A stretch of 64,000 bases of DNA from JACVRW01 sp963728495 (GTDB lineage Bacteria; Actinomycetota; Thermoleophilia; Solirubrobacterales; Thermoleophilaceae). Both the position numbers and the translations under genes were made by a program. Position 1 is the first letter of the stretch. Every line of letters begins with the position of its first letter. The notes under the pieces are model-generated. The model saw only the letters and a list, made by a program, of their open reading frames with translations. It had not been told where the DNA came from and ran no database searches. Location: assembly GCA_963728495.1 (NCBI GenBank), contig CAVSKI010000010.1, forward strand, positions 1-64,000, read 5' to 3'. This document shows positions 50,334-59,463 of the stretch, one piece after another.

Positions 50334-51264
50334 GGGCTGCCCTCTGCTCGACGATCCACGCGATCGTCCTCTGGAGGCCCTCCACGAACTCGATGCGCGG
50401 CTCGTACCCGAGCAGCTCCCGCGCGAGTGAGATGTCCGCGAGGCTCTCGGAGACGTCGCCGGGGCGTTGCGGCCCATACTCGGGCTCGAGTTCCGAGTCC
50501 ACCAGGCCTTGGAGCTCGCTGACGAGCTCGTTGAGCGTGTGCGAGCTGCCGACGGCGATGTTCATCACGCGCCCGGCGGCCGCCGGCTCGACCGCCGCGG
50601 CGAGGTTTGCCTCGACGACGTTCTCGACGTGCGTGAAATCGCGTGAGGTCTGCCCGTCACCGAAGATCGTCGGCCGCTGGCCGTCGAGCATCATGCGGAT
50701 GAACTTCGGGATGACGGCCGCATAACCGGACAGGGGGTCCTGGCGCTCGCCGAACACGTTGAAGTACCGAAGTGCCACGGTCTCCACGCCGTAGACGCGG
50801 TTCGCGACCATGCAGTACTGCTCGGCGGCGAGCTTCGACACCGCGTAGGGCGCCAGCGGGGAAAGCGGCTGGGATTCCCGCCGCGGCATCCCGGGCGCGT
50901 CGCCATACACCGAGCTGGAGGACGCGAACACGACCCGCCGCACGCCGGCGTCACGAGCGGCCAGAATCACGTTCAGCGTGCCCTCGACGTTGACGGCCGT
51001 CGAGGTCAAGGGATCCTGAATCGACCTGGGCACCGAAGGGAGGGCGCCCTGGTGAAAGACGACTTCGACGCCGCCCACGGCGGCCGCCACACGCTCGTAG
51101 GACCTGAGGTCTCCCTCGACCACCTCCGCGTCGAGGAGCTCGAGATTCGCGCGGTGGCCGGTCGAGAAGTTGTCGAGCAGCCGTACGTCGTGGCCCCGCG
51201 CCAGGAGAGCAAGGGCAAGGTTCGATCCGATGAATCCGGCGCCGCCGGTGACGAGTGCCTTCAA
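50314..51264 (-). CDS. NAD-dependent sugar epimerase (UDP-glucose 4-epimerase-like)
   Basis: A 316-residue extended SDR enzyme. ALVTGGAGFIGSNLALALLA is the GxxGxxG NAD motif, LLDNFSTGHRANLELL binds the ribose, VVFASSSSVYGDAP gives the catalytic Ser, and LAPYAVSKLAAEQYC the Tyr-x3-Lys pair. The later RDFTHVENVVEANLAAAVE is typical of UDP-hexose 4-epimerases. It supplies galactose- or GalNAc-type donors to the neighbouring transferases. It lies 6 nt after DAHP synthase in the operon. Confidence 0.92.
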   Translation of the reverse strand: MKALVTGGAGFIGSNLALALLARGHDVRLLDNFSTGHRANLELLDAEVVEGDLRSYERVAAAVGGVEVVFHQGALPSVPRSIQDPLTSTAVNVEGTLNVILAARDAGVRRVVFASSSSVYGDAPGMPRRESQPLSPLAPYAVSKLAAEQYCMVANRVYGVETVALRYFNVFGERQDPLSGYAAVIPKFIRMMLDGQRPTIFGDGQTSRDFTHVENVVEANLAAAVEPAAAGRVMNIAVGSSHTLNELVSELQGLVDSELEPEYGPQRPGDVSESLADISLARELLGYEPRIEFVEGLQRTIAWIVEQRAAHEARST

Positions 51265-51270
51265 CGCGAT

Positions 51271-52317
51271 CTAGCCGATGGTCTTTCCCATGAACTCGAC
51301 GAGGCCCCGGATCTCAGCCGCGAACTCGTCGAAGCGCTGCGTGGGGATCTGCTGCGGAGCGTCGCACAGGGCGCGCTCGGGGTCGGGATGCGCCTCGACG
51401 ATGATGCCGTCGGCGCCCGCGGCCACGGCCGCACGGGCCAGCGCCGGCACCAGCTCCCGCCGCCCGGCGGCATGCGAGGGATCGACGATCACCGGCAGGT
51501 GCGTCTCCTCCTTCAGGACGGGAACCGCGCCGATGTCGAGCGTGAACCGAGTGGACCGCTCGAAGGTCTTGATGCCGCGCTCGCAGAGGATCACCCGCGG
51601 ATTGCCCTCCTTCAAGACGTACTCGGCGGCCATGAGGAGCTCCTCGACGGATGCGGACGGGCCGCGCTTCAGGAGCACCGGCTTATCCGTCTTGCCCACC
51701 TCCGACAGCAGCAGGAAGTTCTGCATGTTGCGGGCGCCGATCTGGATCACGTCGGCCACGTCGATCACGGCCTCCACGTGGCGCGGGTCCATGAGCTCGG
51801 TCGCGAGCGGCAGCCCGGTGTCCTCGCGCGCCTCCTCGAGGATCGCAAGCCCCTCGACCCCCAGTCCCTGGAAGCTATAGGGCGAGGTCCGCGGCTTGAA
51901 CGCGCCGCCGCGCAGCATGCTGGCTCCGGCCGCCTCAACCACGCGGGCAGTGGTGAGTGTCTGCTCGCGCGACTCGACGGTGCAGGGCCCCGCGATCAGC
52001 GCGAAGTGGTCGCCCCCGACCCGCCGGCCGCGAGTCTGGATCACGGTCGGCCCGGGCGCGCTCTCACTCGACACGAGCTTGTACGGCTTTCGGATCGGCA
52101 GCACGCTCTCTACGCCGTCGCGCTCCTCGAGCGCGAGCGCCTTGAGCGCCTCGCGGTCTCCGAAGGCGCCGATCACGAGCGACTCGTGGCCAGGCGCAAC
52201 GCGCCCGTACGAGCCGTTTTCGCTCAGCAGCGCGAGAAGCTCCTCGACCTGCTCGTCGGGAGAGCCGGCGCTCATCATGATCAGCAGCTGGATCTCGCCG
52301 GACGCTTCCACGCTCAT
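51271..52317 (-). CDS. aroF: 3-Deoxy-7-phosphoheptulonate (DAHP) synthase
   Basis: A 348-residue enzyme that condenses phosphoenolpyruvate and erythrose 4-phosphate, the entry step of the shikimate pathway. The N-terminal ~75 residues are a regulatory ferredoxin-like extension (IQLLIMMSAGSPDEQVEELL). The barrel shows FALIAGPCTVESREQTLTTA, LRGGAFKPRTSPYSFQGLG, IQIGARNMQNFLLLSEVG, KPVLLKRGPSASVEE and VIVDPSHAAGRRELV, the AroA-beta signature. It overlaps ADC lyase by 4 nt. A DAHP synthase inside an accessory cluster usually feeds chorismate to a dedicated product. Confidence 0.95.
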   Translation of the reverse strand: MSVEASGEIQLLIMMSAGSPDEQVEELLALLSENGSYGRVAPGHESLVIGAFGDREALKALALEERDGVESVLPIRKPYKLVSSESAPGPTVIQTRGRRVGGDHFALIAGPCTVESREQTLTTARVVEAAGASMLRGGAFKPRTSPYSFQGLGVEGLAILEEAREDTGLPLATELMDPRHVEAVIDVADVIQIGARNMQNFLLLSEVGKTDKPVLLKRGPSASVEELLMAAEYVLKEGNPRVILCERGIKTFERSTRFTLDIGAVPVLKEETHLPVIVDPSHAAGRRELVPALARAAVAAGADGIIVEAHPDPERALCDAPQQIPTQRFDEFAAEIRGLVEFMGKTIG

Positions 52318-53096
52318 GTTGCCGAGTCTAGACCCGGTTCCGCCCTCCTAGCCACAGTTGCCGTCAGCCGCGCCGAGACGACTCGGGTCACCGCTCCTTC
52401 CTTCCACTGCCGGACGTCCTCGTACGCCTGCACCGGCTCGACGCCGCGCACCGAGCCGCTCGCGAACACCTCGTCGGCCTCGGCAAGTTCGTCGCGAGAC
52501 ACGGTCCGCTGGCGCACGGGGATCCCCTCCGCGGCGGCCAACTCGACGATCCGGCTGCGGGCGACGCCCGGGAGCAGGCGACCGTCGCTCACGGGCGTGA
52601 CGAGGGCTCCGTCACGCACCAGGAAGAGGTTGCCGCGGGAGACCTCCAAGACGTCGCCGTCGGCGTCGAGCACGAGGGGGAGCGCCGCCCCGACGTCGCT
52701 CTGAGCCTGGTCGAGCAGCCGCCGATCGGACCACTTGTGGGCGCCGATTCCGGCAGGCACGACGATCGCCGCGAGTGTGACGGCCCGCTCCCAGGCGGGG
52801 AAGACGAGGGCCCGCTCAACCTGCGCAACCCGGGCCGAGGGAGCCAAGCGGCCGCCCGTGTCGGGCGCCAGGTCGAGCCGCAGGCGCCCGAGCGCGACCC
52901 CGCGGGCGCGCTCCTGCACCAGCCCGCGCGCCGCTGCCGGCACCTCGGCGCCGAACAGCTCGCTCGCGCTGGTGGCGAGGCGCGCCAAATGCGCCTCGAG
53001 CTCGACCGGCTCGCCGTGCGCCACCAGGAGCGTCTCGAAGATCCCACGGCTCGGGTCGGGGCGAGGGGCGTCGGCGAGGTTGCTTGCGGAGGACAT
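52314..53096 (-). CDS. pabC: 4-Amino-4-deoxychorismate lyase (class IV aminotransferase fold)
   Basis: A 260-residue PLP enzyme. The Schiff-base Lys is in IGAHKWSDRRLLDQAQSD, and GDVLEVSRGNLFLVRDGALV with DGRLLPGVARSRIVELAAAEG binds PLP phosphate, the class IV layout. Together with the ADC synthase encoded divergently, the expected reaction is release of pyruvate from aminodeoxychorismate to give p-aminobenzoate. A D-amino-acid or branched-chain transaminase is the alternative from fold alone. It heads the minus-strand operon and lies 61 bp from the carrier-protein gene. Confidence 0.82.
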   Translation of the reverse strand: MSSASNLADAPRPDPSRGIFETLLVAHGEPVELEAHLARLATSASELFGAEVPAAARGLVQERARGVALGRLRLDLAPDTGGRLAPSARVAQVERALVFPAWERAVTLAAIVVPAGIGAHKWSDRRLLDQAQSDVGAALPLVLDADGDVLEVSRGNLFLVRDGALVTPVSDGRLLPGVARSRIVELAAAEGIPVRQRTVSRDELAEADEVFASGSVRGVEPVQAYEDVRQWKEGAVTRVVSARLTATVARRAEPGLDSAT

Positions 53097-53157
53097 AGTT
53101 GGGTTACCTTGGGTCTAGAGCCGCCATTGGCAGACGCCGAAGAAAGGAAGGCAGTGC

Positions 53158-53412
53158 ATGAGCGTTACAAAGGACGTGGGAGATTTCATCTCCAGCGAGC
53201 TTTCGGTCGGACGCGGCTTCGGCGCGCCGGCGCCGGACGACGACTTGCTCGCCAAGGGCGTCGTCGATTCCCACGGCGTGATGGAGCTGGTCGGATTTAT
53301 CGAGGAGCGCTACGGCATCACCGTGCGTGACGAGGACCTGACCCCCGAGAACTTCGGGACACTTGTCCGCATCGAGGAGTACGTGGACAGCAGGAGGAAC
53401 AGCGCGCCGTGA
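53158..53412 (+). CDS. Stand-alone acyl carrier protein
   Basis: An 84-residue carrier protein. The phosphopantetheine Ser is Ser38 in LLAKGVVDSHGVMELVGFIE, the degenerate D-S-x-x-x-M/L motif of ACP/PCP domains, followed by a helix II and the acidic C-terminal helix. AAAGGAAGG lies 7-15 nt before the ATG. It is coupled to the ligase gene by a 4-nt overlap, suggesting that the ligase loads it. A free carrier with its own ligase is typical of secondary metabolism and D-alanyl/aryl transfer systems. Confidence 0.88.
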   Translation: MSVTKDVGDFISSELSVGRGFGAPAPDDDLLAKGVVDSHGVMELVGFIEERYGITVRDEDLTPENFGTLVRIEEYVDSRRNSAP

Positions 53413-54905
53413 TGATGCGCTACCTCTACGAGCACGCTGAGGTGCGCCCGGACCACGTCGCCGTGGTCTACGAAGACGAGCGGATCGGCTTCGCCGAGCT
53501 CGTGGAGCGCATCGAGAGGCTTGCGGCGGGTCTCGCGGACCGGGGCATCGGCCCCGGCGACGCCGTCGCCCTGCTCCTGCCGAACGACCCCACCTTCATC
53601 GTCAGCTGGCACGCCGTCACCGGGCTGGGCGCCATCGTCGCCCCGGTCAACCCGGCCTTCAAGCAGGACGAGCTCGAGTTCACCTTTCGCGAGTGCGACG
53701 TCAAGGCGGTGATCAGCGACGAGCGCGCGGCCGGCGTCTGCGAGCGGATTGTGGCGGGCTTCGACCGGCCGGTCGAGGTGATCCCGACCACAGCTGCCCA
53801 CGGGCAGTCGCTCACGCTCGACATGCTGGTCGAGCGCAGCTCCCCCGCGCGGCTCGAGGAGCGCTCCCCGGACGAGGTCTACCTGTACCAGTTCTCGTCG
53901 GGCTCGACGGGCCGCCCGAAGCGCGTGCCGAGAACCCACGCCCAGTGCGTCGCCGAGGGCGAGCTCTACAACGACACGTTCGGGCGCGACCCCGAGGACA
54001 GGGTCTTCTGCTCCATTCCCATGTTCCACACCTACGGGATGGGCGCGTGCCTGTTCTGGTCGGCGACCTCCGGGGCCACGATGGTGATCCTGGAGGACCC
54101 CAACCCCTTCCTGCTCCGCCGCCATCGCGCCCTCGAGCTGATCGAGCAGGAGAGAGCGACGGTGTTCCCCGGCGTGCCCTTCAACTTCAGGCTGCTGGCG
54201 GAGGCCCCTGCGGGGGCCGACCTGTCCTCATTGCGGCTGCTCTTCTCGGCCGGCACGGCGCTGCCCCGGCCCACGTTCGAGGCCTTCGGCGAGCGCTTCG
54301 GGCTGCTCGTCCGCCAGCTCTACGGGAGTACCGAGGCCGGCTTCATGACGGCGAACTTCGATCCTGACCCGGTCGCGACCTTCGAATCGGTCGGCACGCC
54401 TGCCGGCGACGTCGAGATCCGCATCCTCGACGAGGACGGCGACGCGCTGCCGACCGGCAAGGAGGGGGAGGTGGCGGTCTCGAGCCCGGCGATGACGGAC
54501 GGCTACTCCGACATGGAGGAGCTCAACCGTGAGGCCTTCCGCGACGGCTACTTCCACACCGGCGATCTTGGGCGGCTCGACGATGAGGGCAGGCTCTACC
54601 TGACAGGCCGCAAGAAGCTGCTCATAGAGGTGGGCGGGTACAAGGTCGATCCGATCGAGGTGCAGGACGTGGTCGTCGCCCATCCCAAGGTCAGGGAGGC
54701 GGTTGTGGTGGGCGCAGAGGGGAGCGTCGAGGGCGAAGAGCTCGTGAAGGCGGTCGTCGTGCCCGACGAGGACGTCGACGACCGCGAGCTGTTGGAGTTC
54801 TGCCGCGAGCGACTCGCCAACTTCAAGGTCCCCCAGATCGTGGAGTTCCGCGAGGAGATCCCCAAGAGCCCGCTCGGGAAGGTGTTGCGCAAGTACCTCG
54901 TCTGA
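53409..54905 (+). CDS. AMP-forming acyl/aryl ligase (candidate carrier-protein loader)
   Basis: A 498-residue ANL enzyme. YLYQFSSGSTGRPKRVPRTH (~158-177) is the P-loop, VRQLYGSTEAGFMTANFD the A5 motif, FHTGDLGRLDDEGRLYLTGRK (split by eye) the A7-A8 hinge, and the final SPLGKVLRKYLV carries the adenylation Lys. The A4/A5 region determining the acid is not typical of acetate or long-chain enzymes. It starts in a 4-nt overlap with the ACP gene, so I infer it activates an acid and loads the carrier. It ends 7 nt before ADC synthase. Confidence 0.88.
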   Translation: MMMRYLYEHAEVRPDHVAVVYEDERIGFAELVERIERLAAGLADRGIGPGDAVALLLPNDPTFIVSWHAVTGLGAIVAPVNPAFKQDELEFTFRECDVKAVISDERAAGVCERIVAGFDRPVEVIPTTAAHGQSLTLDMLVERSSPARLEERSPDEVYLYQFSSGSTGRPKRVPRTHAQCVAEGELYNDTFGRDPEDRVFCSIPMFHTYGMGACLFWSATSGATMVILEDPNPFLLRRHRALELIEQERATVFPGVPFNFRLLAEAPAGADLSSLRLLFSAGTALPRPTFEAFGERFGLLVRQLYGSTEAGFMTANFDPDPVATFESVGTPAGDVEIRILDEDGDALPTGKEGEVAVSSPAMTDGYSDMEELNREAFRDGYFHTGDLGRLDDEGRLYLTGRKKLLIEVGGYKVDPIEVQDVVVAHPKVREAVVVGAEGSVEGEELVKAVVVPDEDVDDRELLEFCRERLANFKVPQIVEFREEIPKSPLGKVLRKYLV

Positions 54906-54912
54906 GGGTCTA

Positions 54913-57072
54913 ATGGTGAATCGGGTGAAGACGCTTCTCATCGACAACTACGACTCGTTCACGTACAACCTCTTTCAGCTGCTCGCGGAGGCGAACGGCG
55001 AGGAGCCGGTTGTCATGCGCAACGACGGCTCGACGTGGGAGGAACTGTCGCGCTGGGAGGTCGACAACATCGTCATCTCCCCCGGGCCTGGGCGCCCCGA
55101 CCACGAGAAGGACTTCGGCGTTTGCGCGGACGCCATCGCCGGTGCCCACGTCCCGCTGCTCGGCGTCTGCCTCGGCCATCAGGGGCTCGGCTGGATCGCC
55201 GGCGCGCAGGTGGTCCACGCGCCGGAGGTGATGCACGGGCGCCTCAGCGCCGTGATCCACGAGGAGACCCCGCTATTCGCAGGGATCCCGCGTGAGTTCC
55301 AGGCGGTCCGCTACCACTCGCTCTGCGTCTCGCAGCCGCTGCCGGACGACCTCGAGCCGATCGCATGGACGAGCGATGGGGTGTTGATGGCCGTGGCCCA
55401 CCGTCGCCGGCCCCTCTGGGGGGTCCAGTTCCATCCCGAGTCGATCTCCACCGAGCACGGGCGCCGGCTCCTCGCGAACTTCCGCGACCTCACCGCCGAG
55501 GCCGCCGGTCGGCGCGACCAGGGCCCTCCGGGGCCGGTCCGCATGCCGTTCAGGTCGTCGAAGGCGGCGTGGCGTCCTGAGCAGCGTGAGCGGCTGGAGC
55601 TGAGGGTCAAGCGGCTCGATCGCCTCTACGACACCGAGCGCGCGTTCGTGCACCTCTATGGGAGCAGCGAACACGCCTTCTGGCTGGACAGCAGCCGCGT
55701 CGACGAGCGCGCGCGCTTCTCGTTCATGGGCGCCACGGGCGGGCCGCTCAGCGCCTTCCTGACCTACGACGTGGGCTCGAAGGAGGTGCGTGTCGAGCGC
55801 GGCGCCGGAGCAGAGGTGCACCAGGAGACCATCTTCAGATACCTCACCAGGGAGATACGCCGCCTGCGCTACCTCTCGGACGACCTGCCGTTCGACTTCA
55901 ACTGCGGCTTCGCCGGCTACTTCGGCTACGAGCTCAAGGACGACTGTGACGGCGATCTCCCGTACCAGGCCACCACGCCCGACGCCGCGTTCGTCTTCGC
56001 CGACCGGCTGATCGCGTTCGACCACCTCGAGCAGGCGACCTACGTCCTGTGTCTGACGGACGCCGCGAACGAGGAGGACGGGGAGCGCTGGATCCGCGAG
56101 ACGTCCCTGCGGCTGGCGGCCCTGCCGCCCGTCACCGATCCGGACTGGGAGGAGCTGGCGCGGGACTCGGAGCCGGTCGCCTTCACGCTCAGCCGGTCTC
56201 ACGAGCAGTACCTGGACGACATCGCCCGTGTGAAGCAGTACCTGATCGACGGCGACAGCTACGAGGTCTGTCTGACCAACAAGGTGTGGAGCAACGTCGC
56301 GCCGCCGGCACTGCCGCTGTACAGGACCGTACGCCGGGTGAACCCGGCGCCGTTCTCAGCGTTCCTGAAGTTTGGCGAGACCGCGGTGGTCAGCTCATCG
56401 CCGGAGCGCTTCCTCAGCATCGGCCGCGACCGCTGGGTCGAGGCCAAGCCGATCAAGGGCACAAGCCCGCGTGGCGCCACGCCCGCGGAGGATGCGCGCA
56501 TCAGTGAGGACCTTCGTACAGATGAGAAGAGCCGCGCGGAGAATCTGATGATCACCGACCTGCTCCGCAACGACCTCGGAGTCGTTTGCGAGATCGGCAC
56601 CGTCCACGTACCACATCTGATGCACATCGAGACCTACGAGACCGTGCATCAGCTCGTCTCCACGGTGCGCGGCCTGCTACGAGAGGACCTCGAGGCGCCG
56701 GAGTGCATCCACGCCTGCTTTCCCGGCGGCTCGATGACCGGCGCCCCGAAGAAGCGCACGATGGAGATCATCGACGAGCTCGAGCGCGAGCCGCGCGGCG
56801 TGTACTCGGGAGCGATCGGCTACGTCGGCCTGAGCGGCGCCTCGGACCTCAACATCGTGATCAGGACGATCGTCATGGACGGCGAGACCACCAGCATCGG
56901 GACTGGCGGCGCCATCGTCATGCAGTCTGACGCCGAGGACGAGTTCGAGGAGACCCTGCTGAAGGCCCGCGCCCTTATGCAGGCAATCGACCCGCGCGCC
57001 GACCCGCACAGCGCCTTCGAAGGCATGCCCCCGGCGCCCGTCGCGGCAGCCGCGTCAGACGATGGGAGCTGA
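54913..57072 (+). CDS. pabAB: Aminodeoxychorismate synthase (fused glutaminase and chorismate domains)
   Basis: A 719-residue bifunctional enzyme. The glutamine amidotransferase (~1-195) has LLIDNYDSFTYNLFQLL, nucleophile Cys86 in LLGVCLGHQGLGW, and VQFHPESIS with the His-Glu pair (~174-176). The chorismate-binding part (~235-700) has EAKPIKGTSPRGATPAEDA with the Lys nucleophile (~515) that marks ADC synthase rather than anthranilate synthase, LMITDLLRNDLGVVCE, FPGGSMTGAPKKRTMEI and YSGAIGYVG. It makes 4-amino-4-deoxychorismate from chorismate and glutamine, the substrate of the divergently encoded lyase. Confidence 0.93.
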   Translation: MVNRVKTLLIDNYDSFTYNLFQLLAEANGEEPVVMRNDGSTWEELSRWEVDNIVISPGPGRPDHEKDFGVCADAIAGAHVPLLGVCLGHQGLGWIAGAQVVHAPEVMHGRLSAVIHEETPLFAGIPREFQAVRYHSLCVSQPLPDDLEPIAWTSDGVLMAVAHRRRPLWGVQFHPESISTEHGRRLLANFRDLTAEAAGRRDQGPPGPVRMPFRSSKAAWRPEQRERLELRVKRLDRLYDTERAFVHLYGSSEHAFWLDSSRVDERARFSFMGATGGPLSAFLTYDVGSKEVRVERGAGAEVHQETIFRYLTREIRRLRYLSDDLPFDFNCGFAGYFGYELKDDCDGDLPYQATTPDAAFVFADRLIAFDHLEQATYVLCLTDAANEEDGERWIRETSLRLAALPPVTDPDWEELARDSEPVAFTLSRSHEQYLDDIARVKQYLIDGDSYEVCLTNKVWSNVAPPALPLYRTVRRVNPAPFSAFLKFGETAVVSSSPERFLSIGRDRWVEAKPIKGTSPRGATPAEDARISEDLRTDEKSRAENLMITDLLRNDLGVVCEIGTVHVPHLMHIETYETVHQLVSTVRGLLREDLEAPECIHACFPGGSMTGAPKKRTMEIIDELEREPRGVYSGAIGYVGLSGASDLNIVIRTIVMDGETTSIGTGGAIVMQSDAEDEFEETLLKARALMQAIDPRADPHSAFEGMPPAPVAAAASDDGS

Positions 57073-58534
57073 GCAGGTGCAGACAGAGGCCGGCGTCGCT
57101 CCGGTGACCTCGATGCTCGACGCCGCGGCCGAGGGCGGCCTCGTCCACGGCGACGCGCGCATGGGCTGGTCGGAGCTGCGCGAGCGGGCCGACCGGTTGG
57201 CGCAGGGGCTTGCTTCGCTCGGGCTCGGGCCGGGCGACCCCGTCGCGCTCGTGCTCCCCAACGTTCCGGCCTTCGCCATCAGCTTCTTCGCAATTGCGCG
57301 CCTCGGCGGCGTCGTCGTCCCCCTGAACCCGCAGTTCAAGGAAGCCGAGTTCGACTTCCACTTCGACGAGGCCGGGGTAAAGGCGATCGTCAGGCAGGGT
57401 GACGCCGGCGCGGAGGTCGTGCGCGACGGGAAATCCGCTTCGCTCGAGCGCCTGATGGAGCGGCAGTCCGGCACCGTGGAGGACGCTGGCGCGCCGAACG
57501 CCGAGGCTGTCTTCCAATACTCGTCCGGCTCGACCGGCCGCCCCAAGCGAGTGCCGCGCACGCATCAGCAGCTGCGCGTGGAGGCGGACAGCCTGGTCGC
57601 CACCGCCGCCATGGTGCCCGACGACGTCGTCTTCTGCACGATTCCGCTCTTCCACACCTACGGCATGGGCTGCTGCCTGCTGGCTGCCGTGCGGGCCGGT
57701 GCAACGCTCGTGCTCGCGGAGGACGCGCATCCGTTTGTGCTCAAGCGCGACCGCGTGCTGGCCGAGCTGGAGCGCGAGCGGGCCACGATTCTGCCCGCGG
57801 TGCCTTTCACCTTCCGGCTGTTCGCGGAGGCGCCCGGCTCGGCGGACCTGTCCTCGCTTCGCCTGTGCATCTCGGCCGCCAACGCGCTGCCGCGTTCCAC
57901 CTTCGTCGCGTTCGAGCGGAAGTTCGGCGTCCCGATCAGGCAGATGTATGGCTGCACTGAGGCTGGGGCAGTCACCCTCAACCTCGAGGAGAACCCGAGC
58001 GGCACCGTCACCTCCGCTGGGCGCCCGCTCCAGGGCGTCGAGGTGTCCATCGTGGACGACGAGGGAGCGGAGCTCGACATCGGTCGCAACGGGGAGGTCG
58101 TGATCCGCAGCCCGGCGATGTCCGCCGGCTACGCGGGAAAGGACGATCTCAACGCGACGGCCTTCCGCGAGATCGGGTACTTCTCGGGCGACCGCGGCCG
58201 GCTCGACGAGGAGGGACGGCTCTTCATCACCGGGCGCAAGAAGCTGCTGATCGACGTGAAGGGCGACAAGGTCGACCCCATCGAGGTCGAGGACGTGCTG
58301 GCCGTGCACCCGAAGGTCAGCGAGGTGGTTGTGGTTGGTGTGGCCAGCGATGTCGCCGGCGAGGAGCTGATCAAGGCCGTCGTAGTGCCTCGACGCGAGT
58401 GCCAGGAGCGCGAGCTGATCCGCTACTGCCGGGAGCGCCTCGCGGACTACAAGGTGCCGCAGCTCGTCGAGTTCCGCGAAGAGATCCCCCGAAATCCCGC
58501 CGGGAAGGTGCTGCGCAAGTACCTGGTCGAGTGA
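57062..58534 (+). CDS. AMP-forming acyl/aryl ligase, second copy
   Basis: A 490-residue paralogue of 53409-54905. FQYSSGSTGRPKRVPRTHQQ (P-loop), IRQMYGCTEAGAVTLNLE (A5), LFITGRKKLLIDVKGDKVDP (hinge), and NPAGKVLRKYLVE (C-terminal Lys) are all preserved. The two share the motif SSGSTGRPKRVPRTH. It overlaps ADC synthase by 11 nt. Two ligases for one carrier protein suggest two acids, or one CoA ligase and one ACP ligase. It is the last gene of the plus-strand operon. Confidence 0.88.
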   Translation: MGAEQVQTEAGVAPVTSMLDAAAEGGLVHGDARMGWSELRERADRLAQGLASLGLGPGDPVALVLPNVPAFAISFFAIARLGGVVVPLNPQFKEAEFDFHFDEAGVKAIVRQGDAGAEVVRDGKSASLERLMERQSGTVEDAGAPNAEAVFQYSSGSTGRPKRVPRTHQQLRVEADSLVATAAMVPDDVVFCTIPLFHTYGMGCCLLAAVRAGATLVLAEDAHPFVLKRDRVLAELERERATILPAVPFTFRLFAEAPGSADLSSLRLCISAANALPRSTFVAFERKFGVPIRQMYGCTEAGAVTLNLEENPSGTVTSAGRPLQGVEVSIVDDEGAELDIGRNGEVVIRSPAMSAGYAGKDDLNATAFREIGYFSGDRGRLDEEGRLFITGRKKLLIDVKGDKVDPIEVEDVLAVHPKVSEVVVVGVASDVAGEELIKAVVVPRRECQERELIRYCRERLADYKVPQLVEFREEIPRNPAGKVLRKYLVE

Positions 58535-58649
58535 ACCCCAGCGATCCGAATTCCATACACGTTCCTTGTGGAGATGCGCCCGATCCGTGGCGGATGTCGT
58601 GGATCCCATGTACCTTCGAAAGGGCCATGACCCTCAGTCCCGCGGGGAC

Positions 58650-59408
58650 ATGAACGCGCTTCCCTCGGAGCCTGAGCAGACCGTCGCCACGCTAACGGCG
58701 GCCGAGCTGGGACTGCGGCCAGCGGGCGAGCTGACCCGCGACCGGTCCTCGACTCGCGACATCGTGAACCGCGCCGCGATCCGCGTCTTGGACGTGGTCG
58801 TGGCCGCCTCCCTGCTGGTGCTCCTCCTGCCTTTGATGGTGCTGACCGTGATCGCCGTTCGCTTGGAGTCCCCAGGACCCGCGTTCTTCCGGTGCGGGCG
58901 AGTGGGCTACCGGGGACGGCGCCTGCAGATGTTGAAGGTACGGAAGATGAGTCACAACGCGTCCGGCTGCTCGTTGACCACGGCCCAGGACGCGCGCTTC
59001 ACGCGCATAGGTGGCCTGCTCACGAAGCTGAAGATCGACGAGATCCCGCAGCTCCTGCACGTCCTGGGAGGAAGCATGAGCCTCGTCGGCCCCAGACCTG
59101 AGGCCGCGGAGTTCGTCGCCCTCCATCCCCGGGACTATGGAGAAATCCTCTCAGTGCCGCCGGGGATCACCGGCCTGTCCCAGATCGCCTTTGTGGATGA
59201 GCGCCGGATTCTCGACCCCGCTCATCCGGTCGAGGACTACGTCAGCCGCATCCTTCCGCAGAAGATCGCCCTTGACAGGATGTACGCGAGGGAACGGAGC
59301 GTCTCCTTGAACCTGCGCATCCTCTTCTGGACCACCGCAGCTGTGGTACTGCGATGTGAGGTGGCGGTGCACCGCGGTACCGGCAAGATGAACCTGCGCA
59401 AGCGCTGA
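58650..59408 (+). CDS. Undecaprenyl-phosphate sugar-phosphate transferase (WbaP/PglC-like)
   Basis: A 252-residue initiating transferase of the bacterial sugar transferase family. A membrane helix (VVVAASLLVLLLPLMVLTVI, ~50-70) precedes the catalytic core with LESPGPAFFRCGRVGYRGR, TRIGGLLTKLKIDEIPQLLH and MSLVGPRPEAAEFV (the D-E and P-R-P motifs). It would place the first sugar-1-phosphate on undecaprenyl phosphate, starting the repeat unit. Only the short, monotopic form is present. ATG at 58650 was preferred to 58608 by family length. Its promoter probably lies in the 115-bp gap upstream. Confidence 0.92.
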   Translation: MNALPSEPEQTVATLTAAELGLRPAGELTRDRSSTRDIVNRAAIRVLDVVVAASLLVLLLPLMVLTVIAVRLESPGPAFFRCGRVGYRGRRLQMLKVRKMSHNASGCSLTTAQDARFTRIGGLLTKLKIDEIPQLLHVLGGSMSLVGPRPEAAEFVALHPRDYGEILSVPPGITGLSQIAFVDERRILDPAHPVEDYVSRILPQKIALDRMYARERSVSLNLRILFWTTAAVVLRCEVAVHRGTGKMNLRKR

Positions 59409-59463
59409 CGCGTATACCGCGTTACTCAATTGAGGGCTTCTCTCGGAGCCCATCGTGTGCACC

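Noticed and set aside
51052..52704. A 550-codon plus-strand frame opposite the epimerase, DAHP synthase and ADC lyase genes
   Set aside because: Antisense shadow without any family match; the three minus-strand genes have clear motifs.
54913..57072. Anthranilate synthase as the identity of the fused glutaminase/chorismate enzyme
   Set aside because: The PIKGT motif with its Lys is the ADC synthase type; anthranilate synthases have PIAGT, and a class IV ADC lyase is encoded next to it.
59412..59434. Palindromes GTATACCGC and CTCAATTGAG before the nucleotidyltransferase gene as an operator
   Set aside because: Short and not repeated in a matching context; the 9-mer is also found inverted at 18811-18819 but chance cannot be excluded.
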